Positions 17,590 through 26,253 of a stretch of DNA of 64,000 nt are shown piece by piece; position 1 is the stretch's first letter; every line of letters begins with the position of its first letter. The notes below the pieces were generated by a model, which was given only the letters and a program-made list of their open reading frames with translations, was not told the origin of the DNA and ran no database searches. The translations under genes and the position numbers were made by a program. Source of the stretch: Paraburkholderia kururiensis JCM 10599 = LMG 19447 (GTDB taxonomy: Bacteria > Pseudomonadota > Gammaproteobacteria > Burkholderiales > Burkholderiaceae); NCBI RefSeq assembly GCF_003986935.1, contig NZ_RJZE01000002.1, positions 358,743 through 422,742 on the forward strand, in the 5' to 3' direction.

Positions 17590-18492
17590 CTAAAGCATGG
17601 CCTGACTCACCAGCGCATACAGCCGGCAGACCGGGTCGGGCGCTCCACGGTGTTCAGTGGCAGACGCGTTCAGAACCATCTTCGGACAGGTGTCCACTCG
17701 CTTCAATCCCTGCTCGCTTAGCCAGCCGGTCAAACCTGTTTCAACAGGGACGTCGATGCGAATGAACTCGCCCTCGCGTGCGGTCAGCCAATGGCCGATC
17801 AACGCCTTTGCGCGTGCATCGTCTTGTGAACGCAGCGCAACCACAGGGCCGATCACATGCCCCCGGCCAAAACGGCGCAGCACCGAGAATCCGACGATCT
17901 CGCCATCGCGTTCAAGCAACACGCTTTCGCCGCGCTGGAGCAATGCCATCAAGAGCGAACGACGCTCCAGACCGCACGCGCGCGAGGCCAGTTCGACGAG
18001 GTAAGGGAAGTCGGCAGAAGTCCCCGCACGCAGCCGCTCGCCATCCAGCAACGCGACTGGAACAGCCTTGTCGACGCTCCCCTGACATTGATCCAACCAT
18101 CCGCACTCGCTGAAGCCAAGCTTTTCGTAGAGGGGGCGACCAGCCAGCGTCGCATGGAGGAAGGTGACGCGCGGCCCCAACTCGTCGAGCACCGCCTTCA
18201 TCAGCTCGCGGCCGACGCCCCGGCCCTGGTGCCGGGACGACACGATCACGTGCCCGAGAGAGGCCCGGTCCGCGCCGAACTTCCAGCACATCGCCGTGCC
18301 AATGACGACACCCTTTTCTTCAGCAACGAATCCCGTCGAAGTCTCAGCGGAGAATTGCCAGTCTTCCTGCCTGTATGGCCAGGCAAGCGCCATGGAAAGC
18401 GCGTGGGCCGCGGGCACATCGGCCGGGGTAAACGTTCGATACCGAATACCCGCCGTGGAAGACGGAACGCTCGCAATGGATTCCCGTTTCAT
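17590..18492 (-). CDS. GNAT family acetyltransferase with two GNAT-like domains
   Basis: This 300-residue protein has an N-terminal GNAT domain whose acetyl-CoA loop reads 'SSRHQGRGVGRELMKAV'. A weaker second domain (about 150-300) resembles the C-terminal half of tandem GNAT proteins. The start at 18492 (MKRESIASV) is more sensible than the long N-terminal extension of the open frame. It may N-acetylate an amine or amino acid substrate that the downstream oxidase, dehydrogenase and M20 deacylase then process, but that order is an inference from gene content. Confidence 0.85.
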   Translation of the reverse strand: MKRESIASVPSSTAGIRYRTFTPADVPAAHALSMALAWPYRQEDWQFSAETSTGFVAEEKGVVIGTAMCWKFGADRASLGHVIVSSRHQGRGVGRELMKAVLDELGPRVTFLHATLAGRPLYEKLGFSECGWLDQCQGSVDKAVPVALLDGERLRAGTSADFPYLVELASRACGLERRSLLMALLQRGESVLLERDGEIVGFSVLRRFGRGHVIGPVVALRSQDDARAKALIGHWLTAREGEFIRIDVPVETGLTGWLSEQGLKRVDTCPKMVLNASATEHRGAPDPVCRLYALVSQAML

Positions 18493-18545
18493 TTGATCTG
18501 TCCTGCCAAATATATTCGTTCCGTCACGAATCGAACCGCCCCGCC

Positions 18546-18950
18546 CTATATCGCCGCGACCGCTTCGATTTCGATCTTCAGACCGAAGTGCAATGCAGGA
18601 ACCGGCACCACGGCGCGAGCGGGCCGCGCATCGCCCGCCCAGCGTGCATAGATCTGGTTGAAACTCGCCCAATGCTCGATGTCGACGATGTAGACACGAA
18701 CCTGGGCAAGTTTCCTGACATCGCTGCCTGCACCGGCAAGTGCGCAAGCCAGGTTTGCCAAAGCCTGGTCGGCCTGAGCTTCAAAAGACGCGTCCGTGAG
18801 CCTTCGGCCGGCAGCATCGATGGGAAGTTGTCCCGACACAAAGACCAGACCATTCGCGACCGAAACGTGACTGTAGTGGCCACCCGGCGTTGCCAGCCCA
18901 GCGGGATTCATTGTCTGGGGCCACTGCGCACCGTTTTCATGCTGATCCAT
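18546..18950 (-). CDS. RidA family enamine/imine deaminase
   Basis: This 134-residue protein is of the YjgF/YER057c/UK114 fold. It has 'VSGQLPIDAAG' and the catalytic Arg in 'ARPARAVVPV', followed by Glu in 'IEIEAVA'. RidA proteins hydrolyse reactive imines produced by amino acid oxidases or PLP enzymes, so it fits as first gene of the oxidase operon. It starts 123 bases from the divergent LysR gene, which probably controls it. Confidence 0.9.
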   Translation of the reverse strand: MDQHENGAQWPQTMNPAGLATPGGHYSHVSVANGLVFVSGQLPIDAAGRRLTDASFEAQADQALANLACALAGAGSDVRKLAQVRVYIVDIEHWASFNQIYARWAGDARPARAVVPVPALHFGLKIEIEAVAAI

Positions 18951-19073
18951 GACGACCGCTCCACGTAGAAAGCACGCTGCCCACAGAGATGGCCACGTGA
19001 ATGCGACCCACTATAGAAAAAAATATTTTTGTCGTGTTTAATCTCCAATGAATTGACCGTTAACGGACCCTTA

Positions 19074-19994
19074 ATGCTCCAGCTGGAAGACATGCAGTTG
19101 CTCCGTGCGCTCGGCGTATCGCAATCGCTTGCGGCCGCGGCAAGGTTATTGAACCTGACGCCGCCCGCGGTCACCGTACGTCTTCAGCGCATCGAAGAAC
19201 GTGTGGGCGTGAACCTCGCGACGCGCGCGGCCAGAGGCATCTCCCTCACCGACGAAGGCCACCGCCTGGTTCAGGAAGCGATCGACATCCTGGAGCGAAT
19301 CGAGTCCATTCCGTCCCGCGTTTCGGGAGAATCGGGCGGAGTAAGCGGGCATTTACGCGTGGTGGCACCGTTCGGGTTCGGCAGGGAATATGTCGGGCCG
19401 CTCGTTCGAGACCTGTATCGCTCGCATCCGAATCTGGCGATCTCGCTGATCCTCGTCGAAAGTCCGCTCTCCGCCGCGTCGGGTGCGGACGTAGTCGTTT
19501 CCATCGGCCACATCAAAGGGTCTTCCTGGGTAGGCCATTTCCTGGCCCCGAACGACCGCTTCCTTTGCGCGAGCCCCGCGCTTGCGCGTAGCCTGTCGAA
19601 ACTCAAGCATCCGTCCGAACTCGCACGGCACGCATATCTGACCTTACGGGAGAACGACGAAGACGTGACCCGTCTGCGTTTCACTCAGCACGATGCTGCG
19701 GGCAAACGCGTAAGCAAAGCCGTCACGGTTCGGTTGAACGGCGCATTGTCGTCGAACGACGGCACCGTGGTTCGCGACTGGGCCGTTGACGGCCTTGGCG
19801 TTGTCGCGCGATCCGAATGGGACTGCGCACGGCTAGTCGCAGAGGGAAAACTGAAGCGGGTCTTGCCCGCGTGGCGCCTTGAACCCGCACCGATCATGGC
19901 GCTTACGCCCACGCGTCAGGGCTTGACCGTCCGTCAGCGGGTATTTCTGGAGGCCGCGAAGCAGGCGTTCCACCCGGTGCCCTGGCGGAATTGA
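19074..19994 (+). CDS. LysR family transcriptional regulator
   Basis: This is a 306-residue LysR regulator. The N-terminal helix-turn-helix reads 'LAAAARLLNLTPPAVTVRLQRIEERVGV' in part, followed by a ligand-binding domain starting near residue 90 ('GHLRVVAPFGFGREYVGPLV'). The ATG at 19074 is chosen because it begins directly before the HTH. It is divergent from the RidA-GNAT-oxidase-ALDH-M20 operon, the classic LysR arrangement. The 120-base gap contains a short AT-rich palindrome-like tract (AAAAAAATATTTTT) near 19016-19030 that may be the shared control site. Confidence 0.92.
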   Translation: MLQLEDMQLLRALGVSQSLAAAARLLNLTPPAVTVRLQRIEERVGVNLATRAARGISLTDEGHRLVQEAIDILERIESIPSRVSGESGGVSGHLRVVAPFGFGREYVGPLVRDLYRSHPNLAISLILVESPLSAASGADVVVSIGHIKGSSWVGHFLAPNDRFLCASPALARSLSKLKHPSELARHAYLTLRENDEDVTRLRFTQHDAAGKRVSKAVTVRLNGALSSNDGTVVRDWAVDGLGVVARSEWDCARLVAEGKLKRVLPAWRLEPAPIMALTPTRQGLTVRQRVFLEAAKQAFHPVPWRN

Positions 19995-20085
19995 CCCGGC
20001 ACGGAACATTGCCCGCCAACCCGCCGACCCGCCTTCCTGCTGTTGAGCCGGCATTCGCGGCGAACGCCTACCGTCGACCTTCGCG

Positions 20086-21411
20086 CTAGAAATCAGCCAC
20101 CTTGCCCCATGCGGAATTGGCGAACCGGCTGGGCCGATACGGTACGGGGTCCACAATCGGTTCAGTGCCCGTTGCGAGATCCGCGATCAGATGGCCGGCG
20201 CCAGGGCTTATTCCGAAGCCGTGCCCCGAAAAGCCCGCTGCCAGGATGAGTCCCGGTACGCCTGGCACCTCTCCAATTCCTGGCACGCCGTCCGGCGTGC
20301 TGTCGACGAAACCGGCCCAGGCATGCGTGATTCTGGCCTCGCGAAGCTCAGGCAGAAGGTCGACCGCGCGGCGGTGCGTTTCGGCCACTGTCGCCCGATC
20401 AGGCTTCGGGTCCAGAATGCGCACGCGCTCCATGGGTGTTGGTACGTCGAGCCGCCACCGCTTCAGCATTTCATGACCGCCGCGAATACCTTCCAGCCCT
20501 CCCGGCAGAAGGTTGCGCCAGCGCCTCGCAAACATGGGCACGAAATGCGGAGCGAACCGCAGCAACTGAGGCGTCATATCCACGCGTGCCCGCCCGCTGA
20601 TGGCCAGCGCGTAGCCTCCATCGCTGCGGCGGGTAATCGATACGCCTGAGGTGAATAGCGCATCCGGCACGCGACCTTCTACAGGCGACACACTGAGGAT
20701 GGACTGGCGAATCGACGCCTGAGGAAAACGAATGCCGAGCTGGCGGCAGAACGACGACGCCCACGCGCCACCCGCGAGCACAACCGTCTTCGTCTTGATG
20801 ACACCGGCTTCGGTGACAACACCGGCAACCCGCCCGCCCTCCAGCTCGATGCCTCGGGCCGCGCACTGTTGGGTGACGCTGCCCCCAAGCTTCATGAGTG
20901 CAACGGCCACGGCCGGCGCGGCCTTGCCGGGGTCGGCGGTGCCGTCGCTGGGCGAGAAAACACCGCCTTTCCAGACTCGGCCAGTCGCGCCGCCCCGCTG
21001 GGTGGCCTGCTGGCTATCGAGCATGTAGGTGGTCACCCCAGCGGTCTTTGCAAAGTCGCCCCAACTGGCCCAACGGGACAACTCGGCGTCGTCATTGCTG
21101 AGATACAGCAGCCCGCAGCGGCGAAAGCCGGTATCTTCGCCCGATTCGCGAGCGAATCGCTCCCACAGATCGAGACTCTTGCTGGCCATCGGCAATTCGC
21201 GAGCGTCACGGTTCTGCTGCCGGCACCAGCCCCAGTTGCGGCTTGACTGCTCGGCTCCAATCCTCCCCTTCTCTACCAGGGCGACTGAAACCCCGCGTTG
21301 AGCCAGGTAGTAGGCAGCAAAGACCCCGATCACGCCGCCGCCGATCACAACCACGTCGGCGGCGGCTGGCAGCGTGGGCGAAGTCTGTATGTGGCGCAGC
21401 GGAGGCGACAT
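20086..21411 (-). CDS. FAD-dependent oxidoreductase, DAO family
   Basis: This 441-residue protein has the FAD loop 'VVVIGGGVIGVFAAYYLAQRG' pattern near residue 20, 'EQSSRNWGWCRQQNRD', and the C-terminal 'AAGFSGHGFGISPGAG' typical of D-amino-acid or sarcosine-type oxidoreductases. 'RNWGWCRQQ' resembles the flavin-attachment neighbourhood of some covalent flavoproteins, but linkage is unproven. Three bases separate its start from the stop of the bicupin gene upstream on the same strand, so the two are one unit. Confidence 0.88.
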   Translation of the reverse strand: MSPPLRHIQTSPTLPAAADVVVIGGGVIGVFAAYYLAQRGVSVALVEKGRIGAEQSSRNWGWCRQQNRDARELPMASKSLDLWERFARESGEDTGFRRCGLLYLSNDDAELSRWASWGDFAKTAGVTTYMLDSQQATQRGGATGRVWKGGVFSPSDGTADPGKAAPAVAVALMKLGGSVTQQCAARGIELEGGRVAGVVTEAGVIKTKTVVLAGGAWASSFCRQLGIRFPQASIRQSILSVSPVEGRVPDALFTSGVSITRRSDGGYALAISGRARVDMTPQLLRFAPHFVPMFARRWRNLLPGGLEGIRGGHEMLKRWRLDVPTPMERVRILDPKPDRATVAETHRRAVDLLPELREARITHAWAGFVDSTPDGVPGIGEVPGVPGLILAAGFSGHGFGISPGAGHLIADLATGTEPIVDPVPYRPSRFANSAWGKVADF

Positions 21412-21414
21412 GAT

Positions 21415-22149
21415 TTAATCTCGTTCGATTGAAGCGCGGACAGTTTGGACAACGTAAAACTTCGCCACGTGATCGCTGCTTTCCCATCCCATCGACGTAC
21501 CGCGAGGCACAAAGAGCGCGTCGCCCGTGCCGAGCGACAGCACACTGCCATCAGGGGCAGCGAACCGCACGCTGCCGGCCAGAAGCTGCATGAACTCGTT
21601 CACGGGATGCGCGCGAACAATTCGATGGTAAGGCGTCGAATCCCACGTACCGGCGCGGTACTCTGCGCCCTCCTCGGTGAAGACGTTGTCGCTGCGGCAT
21701 TGGGGGGCCGCGCCCAGCAGCAGCTCCGCGGGCAGCGATGAAGACGGCTTGAAGTCGGCGTCGGCGCGCAAGGGAAAAAGGCCGCGTCGCGTAGGGCTCT
21801 GGCAATCGGCCGCGCAGAATACGAAGCGTGCTCGGGACCCGGCACTCACCCGAAGTGCGGTCCCGCCTCCGATAACGGCGCCCTCCTGTGGGCCGAGCAC
21901 TAACGGTGCCATTCCGGCCGCTTCCAGCGTGAGTTCGCCTTCCACGACCACGATGGTTTCAATGTGCGGAAAGCTCGGTACGTCAACCTCGCCAACGAAG
22001 TCGATACGACCTGCGACCATCGAGTCGGGCCCCTCCCATGCGATCTCCCGATGCTGCGCGAATGGGTCGTTCCCACCGAATGCCTGTCTGCGGAACACGG
22101 TCGAACAAGGCGCTCCGTCGGCACGGTGCAATATGAATGCTGTGGTCAC
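21415..22149 (-). CDS. Bicupin protein (DUF861/Cupin_3)
   Basis: From the GTG at 22149 (AGGAGAAAAA before it) the product has 244 residues with two cupin barrels. The N-terminal barrel includes 'FPHIETIVVVEGELTLEA'. The C-terminal barrel fits Cupin_3 ('PVNEFMQLLAGSVRF', 'GDALFVPRGTSMGWESSDHVAKFYV'). Similar bicupins include ureidoglycine aminohydrolases and unnamed partners of D-amino-acid oxidases. It is coupled to the FAD oxidoreductase, so it may act on the same metabolite or bind the effector. The upstream GTG at 22170 is an alternative start. Confidence 0.8.
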   Translation of the reverse strand: MTTAFILHRADGAPCSTVFRRQAFGGNDPFAQHREIAWEGPDSMVAGRIDFVGEVDVPSFPHIETIVVVEGELTLEAAGMAPLVLGPQEGAVIGGGTALRVSAGSRARFVFCAADCQSPTRRGLFPLRADADFKPSSSLPAELLLGAAPQCRSDNVFTEEGAEYRAGTWDSTPYHRIVRAHPVNEFMQLLAGSVRFAAPDGSVLSLGTGDALFVPRGTSMGWESSDHVAKFYVVQTVRASIERD

Positions 22150-22538
22150 TTTTTCTCCTGTCGACGGCACGGCTCATCGTTGATGCGCGCAATTGTGCGG
22201 CGCAAGCGTGTTCGTGTGGTTAATTTTCGGACAAGCGAGGGTTAAACGCTAATTAATGAGAGGCCGATCCGGCACCTGTCCCATCGTTGTTCCTGGTCGA
22301 AAAGCGACGACTATCCGGCATGCCGAACGGGCCCCGACCACTCCATGCGATAGCGAAACGCTCGAATCTCGCGCCTCTGACGCAGCATCGTCTTCGACAC
22401 ATCGACATTCACGGACGCTTAATGGCTGGTTTATCAGTCGTTAAGCACAACTTCTCGACAAACTCCTATAGTGGCTTCTGCCTAGGCGCGATACCTGCAT
22501 CCGACGTCGATCGCGCGAAGAATAGCCAGGAGTCGCAC
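22150..22538. other. Divergent control region between bicupin and PLP enzyme
   Basis: About 390 bases separate the divergent genes. The tract 22210-22260 is AT-rich with TTAATTTTC and GCTAATTAATGAG, and a second weakly AT-rich part lies near 22440-22480. They are likely back-to-back promoters. The open frame that continues upstream of 22539 lacks protein-like composition. Confidence 0.4.
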
Positions 22539-23669
22539 ATGAATCTGGAGTCGTTGAACACCCCGGCCGCATTGATCGATGTCGCGCGCATGCAGCACAA
22601 CATTGAGCGGATGCAGCAGCGCATGAATGCGCTCGGCGTAAGGTTCCGGCCGCACGTCAAGACAACCAAATGCGAACAGGTGGTTCAGGCGCAAATGAAC
22701 GCCGGTGCGCGGGGTATCACCGTGTCCACACTCAAGGAAGCCGAACAGTTCTTTGCAAGCGGCATTCGCGACATCGTCTACGCCGTCGGCATCGCCCCGA
22801 CGAAACTCCAGCAAGCACTGGCGCTACGCCGGCAAGGCTGCGACCTGAAGATCGTCGCCGATAGCGTCGCCTGTGCCGAAGCGATCGTCGCTTTCGGTCG
22901 CGAACACGAAGAAGCCTTCGAGGTCTGGATCGAAATCGACGTGGACGGCCATCGCTCAGGCATCGTGCCTGATGACGACACACTCCTTGATGTAGCAACA
23001 ACACTCAGCAACGGCGGCATGCATCTAGGTGGCGTGCTGGCCCATGCAGGATCCAGCTATGACTACGATGCACATGACGACCTCGTCCGCATCGCCGAAC
23101 AGGAGCGTTCGGGTTGCGTGCGCGCCGCCGATCGTCTGCGGGCCGCCGGACTGCGATGCGACGTGGTCAGCATCGGCTCGACACCCACCGCGCTGACTGC
23201 TGAGCATCTTGAAGGTGTCACCGAGGTTCGGGCAGGCGTTTATGTCATGTTCGATCTCGTCATGCACAACGTGGGCGTGAACGAGACCTCCGAGATCGCG
23301 TTGAGCGTATTGACCACTGTGATTGGCCACCAGAAAGAGAAAGGCTGGGCCATCGTCGACGCGGGCTGGATGGCAATGAGCCGCGACCGCGGCACGCAGC
23401 GCCAGAAGCGGGATTTCGGCTACGGACTCGTCTGTCATGAAAACGGCAGCGTACTGGACGGATACCTGATGAGCGGCGCGAACCAGGAGCATGGCATCGT
23501 CTCGCGATGCGGCGCACCCGATCACGAAATCGATCAGCGGTTCCCCATCGGAACACGTCTGCGAGTCCTGCCCAACCATGCGTGCGCCACCGGCGCGCAA
23601 CATCCCGCCTATCATGCCGTACGTGCTGACGGACAGATCGAAACCTGGCCGCGGTTCTATGGCTGGTAA
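22539..23669 (+). CDS. D-serine dehydratase / D-threonine aldolase family PLP enzyme (DSD1-like)
   Basis: This is a 376-residue fold-type III PLP enzyme with an N-terminal alanine-racemase-like barrel. The Schiff-base Lys is in 'PHVKTTK' (Lys 41). The C-terminal metal site reads 'PNHACAT' with His 347 and Cys 349. In this family a His-x-Cys pair binds Zn in eukaryotic D-serine dehydratase, whereas D-threonine aldolases have His-x-Asp, so D-serine-type dehydration/deamination is favoured. The ATG at 22539 follows CCAGGAGTCGCAC; the frame is open farther upstream without a good start. Facing an FAD oxidase plus bicupin, it probably takes part in D-amino-acid or beta-hydroxy-amino-acid catabolism. 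Confidence 0.88.
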   Translation: MNLESLNTPAALIDVARMQHNIERMQQRMNALGVRFRPHVKTTKCEQVVQAQMNAGARGITVSTLKEAEQFFASGIRDIVYAVGIAPTKLQQALALRRQGCDLKIVADSVACAEAIVAFGREHEEAFEVWIEIDVDGHRSGIVPDDDTLLDVATTLSNGGMHLGGVLAHAGSSYDYDAHDDLVRIAEQERSGCVRAADRLRAAGLRCDVVSIGSTPTALTAEHLEGVTEVRAGVYVMFDLVMHNVGVNETSEIALSVLTTVIGHQKEKGWAIVDAGWMAMSRDRGTQRQKRDFGYGLVCHENGSVLDGYLMSGANQEHGIVSRCGAPDHEIDQRFPIGTRLRVLPNHACATGAQHPAYHAVRADGQIETWPRFYGW

Positions 23670-24030
23670 TGAACGTCGGTATTAAAAGCGAGAACATGCA
23701 ACGCATCGATTCAGATGACGACTTTCAGGGCTGTCCACGTGTGCCCCGCACTTCGTCACTTCTGGCCCAGCAGTCCGGCAACACGTGAGAAATGCGTCTT
23801 CTCGATAATCTGGATCCGGCATGACGCATTCGATGCCATTGCAGGAAGCCGGACGCTCGAACGGGTGAGCACGAAGATCGAACCCACCTCCCCGCCTCCA
23901 GACTGCGCTGGCGTACTTCGACATGACGGCGGCCCGACCCACAGGCGACGAACGTCGCGGATGCCCTCATGCGTGACGGCATCCGCGCGCCCCCAGTGCG
24001 AGAGCAGGCCGCGACGGCGACTCAGCTTAT
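23670..24030. other. Intergenic region with no supported gene
   Basis: About 360 bases lie between the PLP enzyme and the convergent ABM-domain gene. Open frames exist on both strands, but none has a ribosome site or recognisable protein sequence. Confidence 0.4.
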
Positions 24031-24330
24031 TTACCCGGCCACGTCGATTGCGGACAACACCCTGATGACCGGTGGCGCCGCGAACCAGTCGGCCGACTTC
24101 GTACGGAACTCCCTGAAGTGCGGACTGGCCACGTGTGCATCGAACGCTGCCTGGTCGTCGTAGATCTCGTACAGGTGCAGGTGTGGTGAACCGTCCTGTT
24201 CGCGGAACAGGTCGTAGCGCTGGTTGCCCGGTTCGGCACGCGTCTTGACCACCATGCTGCGCAACTCGGCTTCGCCGGCCTGCGCGTGCTCCGGCTTCAG
24301 GAACAGGGAAGCAATTACGTGAAGCGCCAT
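24031..24330 (-). CDS. ABM-domain monooxygenase (YgiN-like)
   Basis: This 99-residue protein of the antibiotic-biosynthesis-monooxygenase fold starts MALHVIASLFLKPEHAQAGE. Family features are 'RAEPGNQRYDLFREQ', 'HLYEIYDDQAAFDAH' and 'SPHFREF'. Members oxidise quinols or other small aromatic substrates, or act as stress proteins. The ATG at 24330 follows AAAGGAGTGACAAG, a strong ribosome site, so the longer frame is rejected. It stands alone and is divergent from the MipA gene. Confidence 0.87.
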   Translation of the reverse strand: MALHVIASLFLKPEHAQAGEAELRSMVVKTRAEPGNQRYDLFREQDGSPHLHLYEIYDDQAAFDAHVASPHFREFRTKSADWFAAPPVIRVLSAIDVAG

Positions 24331-24622
24331 CTTGTCACTCCTTTCGAAATGGAATCGAGCAGGTCGAAAGCTTGCGTCCAGCGACGCCAGGTTGCAACCG
24401 TTTTGTATCGGCGGGGTGCGGTGTCGGTGCAATCGGACAGCCGCCTGATCCTCCAGCAACAGCGTGGCCCGCGGCCGGTGTCACGCCACGTCCATTGAAG
24501 TCAGCGCGCAGACGCGCGCTATCTGTGAACACAGTTGGCCGCCAATTAACCGGTAAGTGATTGGTAAGTCGAGCTCCCATAAAGTCAGTCCGCCCTTGTC
24601 AGCTGACTCCCTGGAAGCAATC

Positions 24623-25441
24623 GTGAAAAAAAACCATCTGCCGGTTCGGCCCGTCATCCTCGCCACCGCCTTGCTTGCGCTCCTTTCGAAGACGGCGTGG
24701 GCCGAAGGAGAGGGTCTCGACCAGGCCGATGCGGCAAGCTCGGGACTTACGATCCTGAACAATGCGACGAACGTGACGCGCTGGGGCCTGGGTGCGGGAG
24801 TGGGTGTCGGGCAATCGCCATACAAGGGATACGGGACGAAAGTTGAACCGTTGCCGTTGGTTTACTTCGACGACAAGTGGGTGCATCTCCTTGGCACCAC
24901 GCTTGACCTGAAAGTCGGCACCTGGCATGGCGTGAGCGTTGCACTTCGCGGAAAGTATTCGCTGGGCGATGGCTACAAGCAATCGGATGCTCCGGTCCTG
25001 AATGGCATGGAGGATCGGAACGGCGCTTTCTGGTACGGTCCGGCGCTCGCATGGCACACCGCGTTCGGCACGCTGTCCGGCAATTATCTGCTGGGCGGAA
25101 ACAAGGGCGAGAAGGCCGCTCTGGATTACAGCAAGTCCTTCGATGTCGGCGATTTTTCGCTTACACCGCACGTGGGCATCGAGTGGCTAAGCGGAAAATA
25201 CGTGAATTACTATTACGGCGTGCGCCCTTCCGAAACGCGCCCCGGACGTCCGGCTTACACGGGCACGGCAACCTGGCGCACGTCGCTCGGAACACGCGTC
25301 GATTACAACGTCACGAAGCACCAGCGCTTCGTGCTGGACGTGGGCGTATCGCACCTCGGCAGCGGCATCACGGACAGTCCGCTGGTCGGCAAGCGGTTCA
25401 TTCCAGATATCAGGCTCGGCTACATTTACCAGTTCAAGTGA
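24623..25441 (+). CDS. MipA/OmpV family outer membrane protein
   Basis: From the GTG at 24623 the product has 272 residues: a signal peptide (basic KK, then 'VILATALLALLSKTAWAEG') and a mature beta-barrel with alternating strands, ending '...DIRLGYIYQFK' with the C-terminal aromatic signature of outer membrane proteins. MipA links murein hydrolases to the envelope in E. coli, while OmpV-like members are porins. The two-component genes begin 10 bases later, an arrangement often found with MipA/OmpV genes, which suggests regulation by that system. The longer ATG start at 24557 puts a hydrophilic stretch before the signal and is less likely. Confidence 0.88.
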   Translation: MKKNHLPVRPVILATALLALLSKTAWAEGEGLDQADAASSGLTILNNATNVTRWGLGAGVGVGQSPYKGYGTKVEPLPLVYFDDKWVHLLGTTLDLKVGTWHGVSVALRGKYSLGDGYKQSDAPVLNGMEDRNGAFWYGPALAWHTAFGTLSGNYLLGGNKGEKAALDYSKSFDVGDFSLTPHVGIEWLSGKYVNYYYGVRPSETRPGRPAYTGTATWRTSLGTRVDYNVTKHQRFVLDVGVSHLGSGITDSPLVGKRFIPDIRLGYIYQFK

Positions 25442-25451
25442 GTTCAATTCC

Positions 25452-26144
25452 ATGGCGCGAGTCGCAATTGTGGAAGACCACGAACGTCTCGCCGACATGG
25501 TGAGACAGGCTCTCGCCGGCGTGGGCATCGAGGCGGACCTGTTCCACACGGTGTCCGAGGCGGCCTACGGCATGCGCCGGGCAGACTACGCGGTGTTGAT
25601 CGTGGATCGTGGCCTGCCTGATGGCGATGGGCTCACCTTCCTGCGCACGCTGCGCAAGGCGCACCAGATGACACCGTGTCTTATGCTGACCGCTCGCGAT
25701 GCCCTGCACGATCGTGTGGAGGGTCTTGAAAGCGGCGCCGACGACTACCTGACCAAGCCGTTTGCCATGAGCGAGCTGGTTGCGCGAGTGCGTACGCTGA
25801 TGCGCCGCCCGGCGTTGCTGACGGCGTTGGTCATGTCGTTCCGGGGCGTTACGGTGGACCCTCGGCAACGCGAGATGCGGTGTGGCGCATCGTCCGTTCT
25901 GCTCGCGCCGGCAGAACTGCAGATCATGTCGTGCCTCATCGAGGCGGGCGGCCGGACGGTTCGGCATGCGGCGCTCGAGCATGCTGCATGGGGACTCGGT
26001 GAAGCAGTCACACCGAATGCACTGGAGGTGACCGTGCACCGGTTGCGCAAGAAGCTGGCCGCAATCAACGCAACGGTGCGACTCGTGAATCTTCGCGGCA
26101 CGGGCTTCACCCTTCAGGAAGCCCCCGACGATGAGCGCGTATAA
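25452..26144 (+). CDS. OmpR/PhoB family response regulator
   Basis: This 230-residue regulator has a receiver domain with the acidic pocket 'VEDH' (residues 7-10), the phosphoacceptor Asp 52 in 'LIVDRGLPDGDG', and Lys in 'DDYLTKPF'. It is followed by a winged-helix DNA-binding domain ('ALEVTVHRLRKKL', 'VRLVNLRGTGFTL'). The ATG is 10 bases after the MipA gene. It is the partner of the kinase at 26254 and probably controls the porin gene. Confidence 0.93.
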   Translation: MARVAIVEDHERLADMVRQALAGVGIEADLFHTVSEAAYGMRRADYAVLIVDRGLPDGDGLTFLRTLRKAHQMTPCLMLTARDALHDRVEGLESGADDYLTKPFAMSELVARVRTLMRRPALLTALVMSFRGVTVDPRQREMRCGASSVLLAPAELQIMSCLIEAGGRTVRHAALEHAAWGLGEAVTPNALEVTVHRLRKKLAAINATVRLVNLRGTGFTLQEAPDDERV

Positions 26145-26253
26145 CCGGGGCGTTCTTCGTTCCACCCATCGGGCGGTCGAGATTGACGGAAATGCGTGAC
26201 GTGTCCCGTCATCCGGCCGCCCAGACCCATACCGCTTTCAGCAAAGGAGCGTC

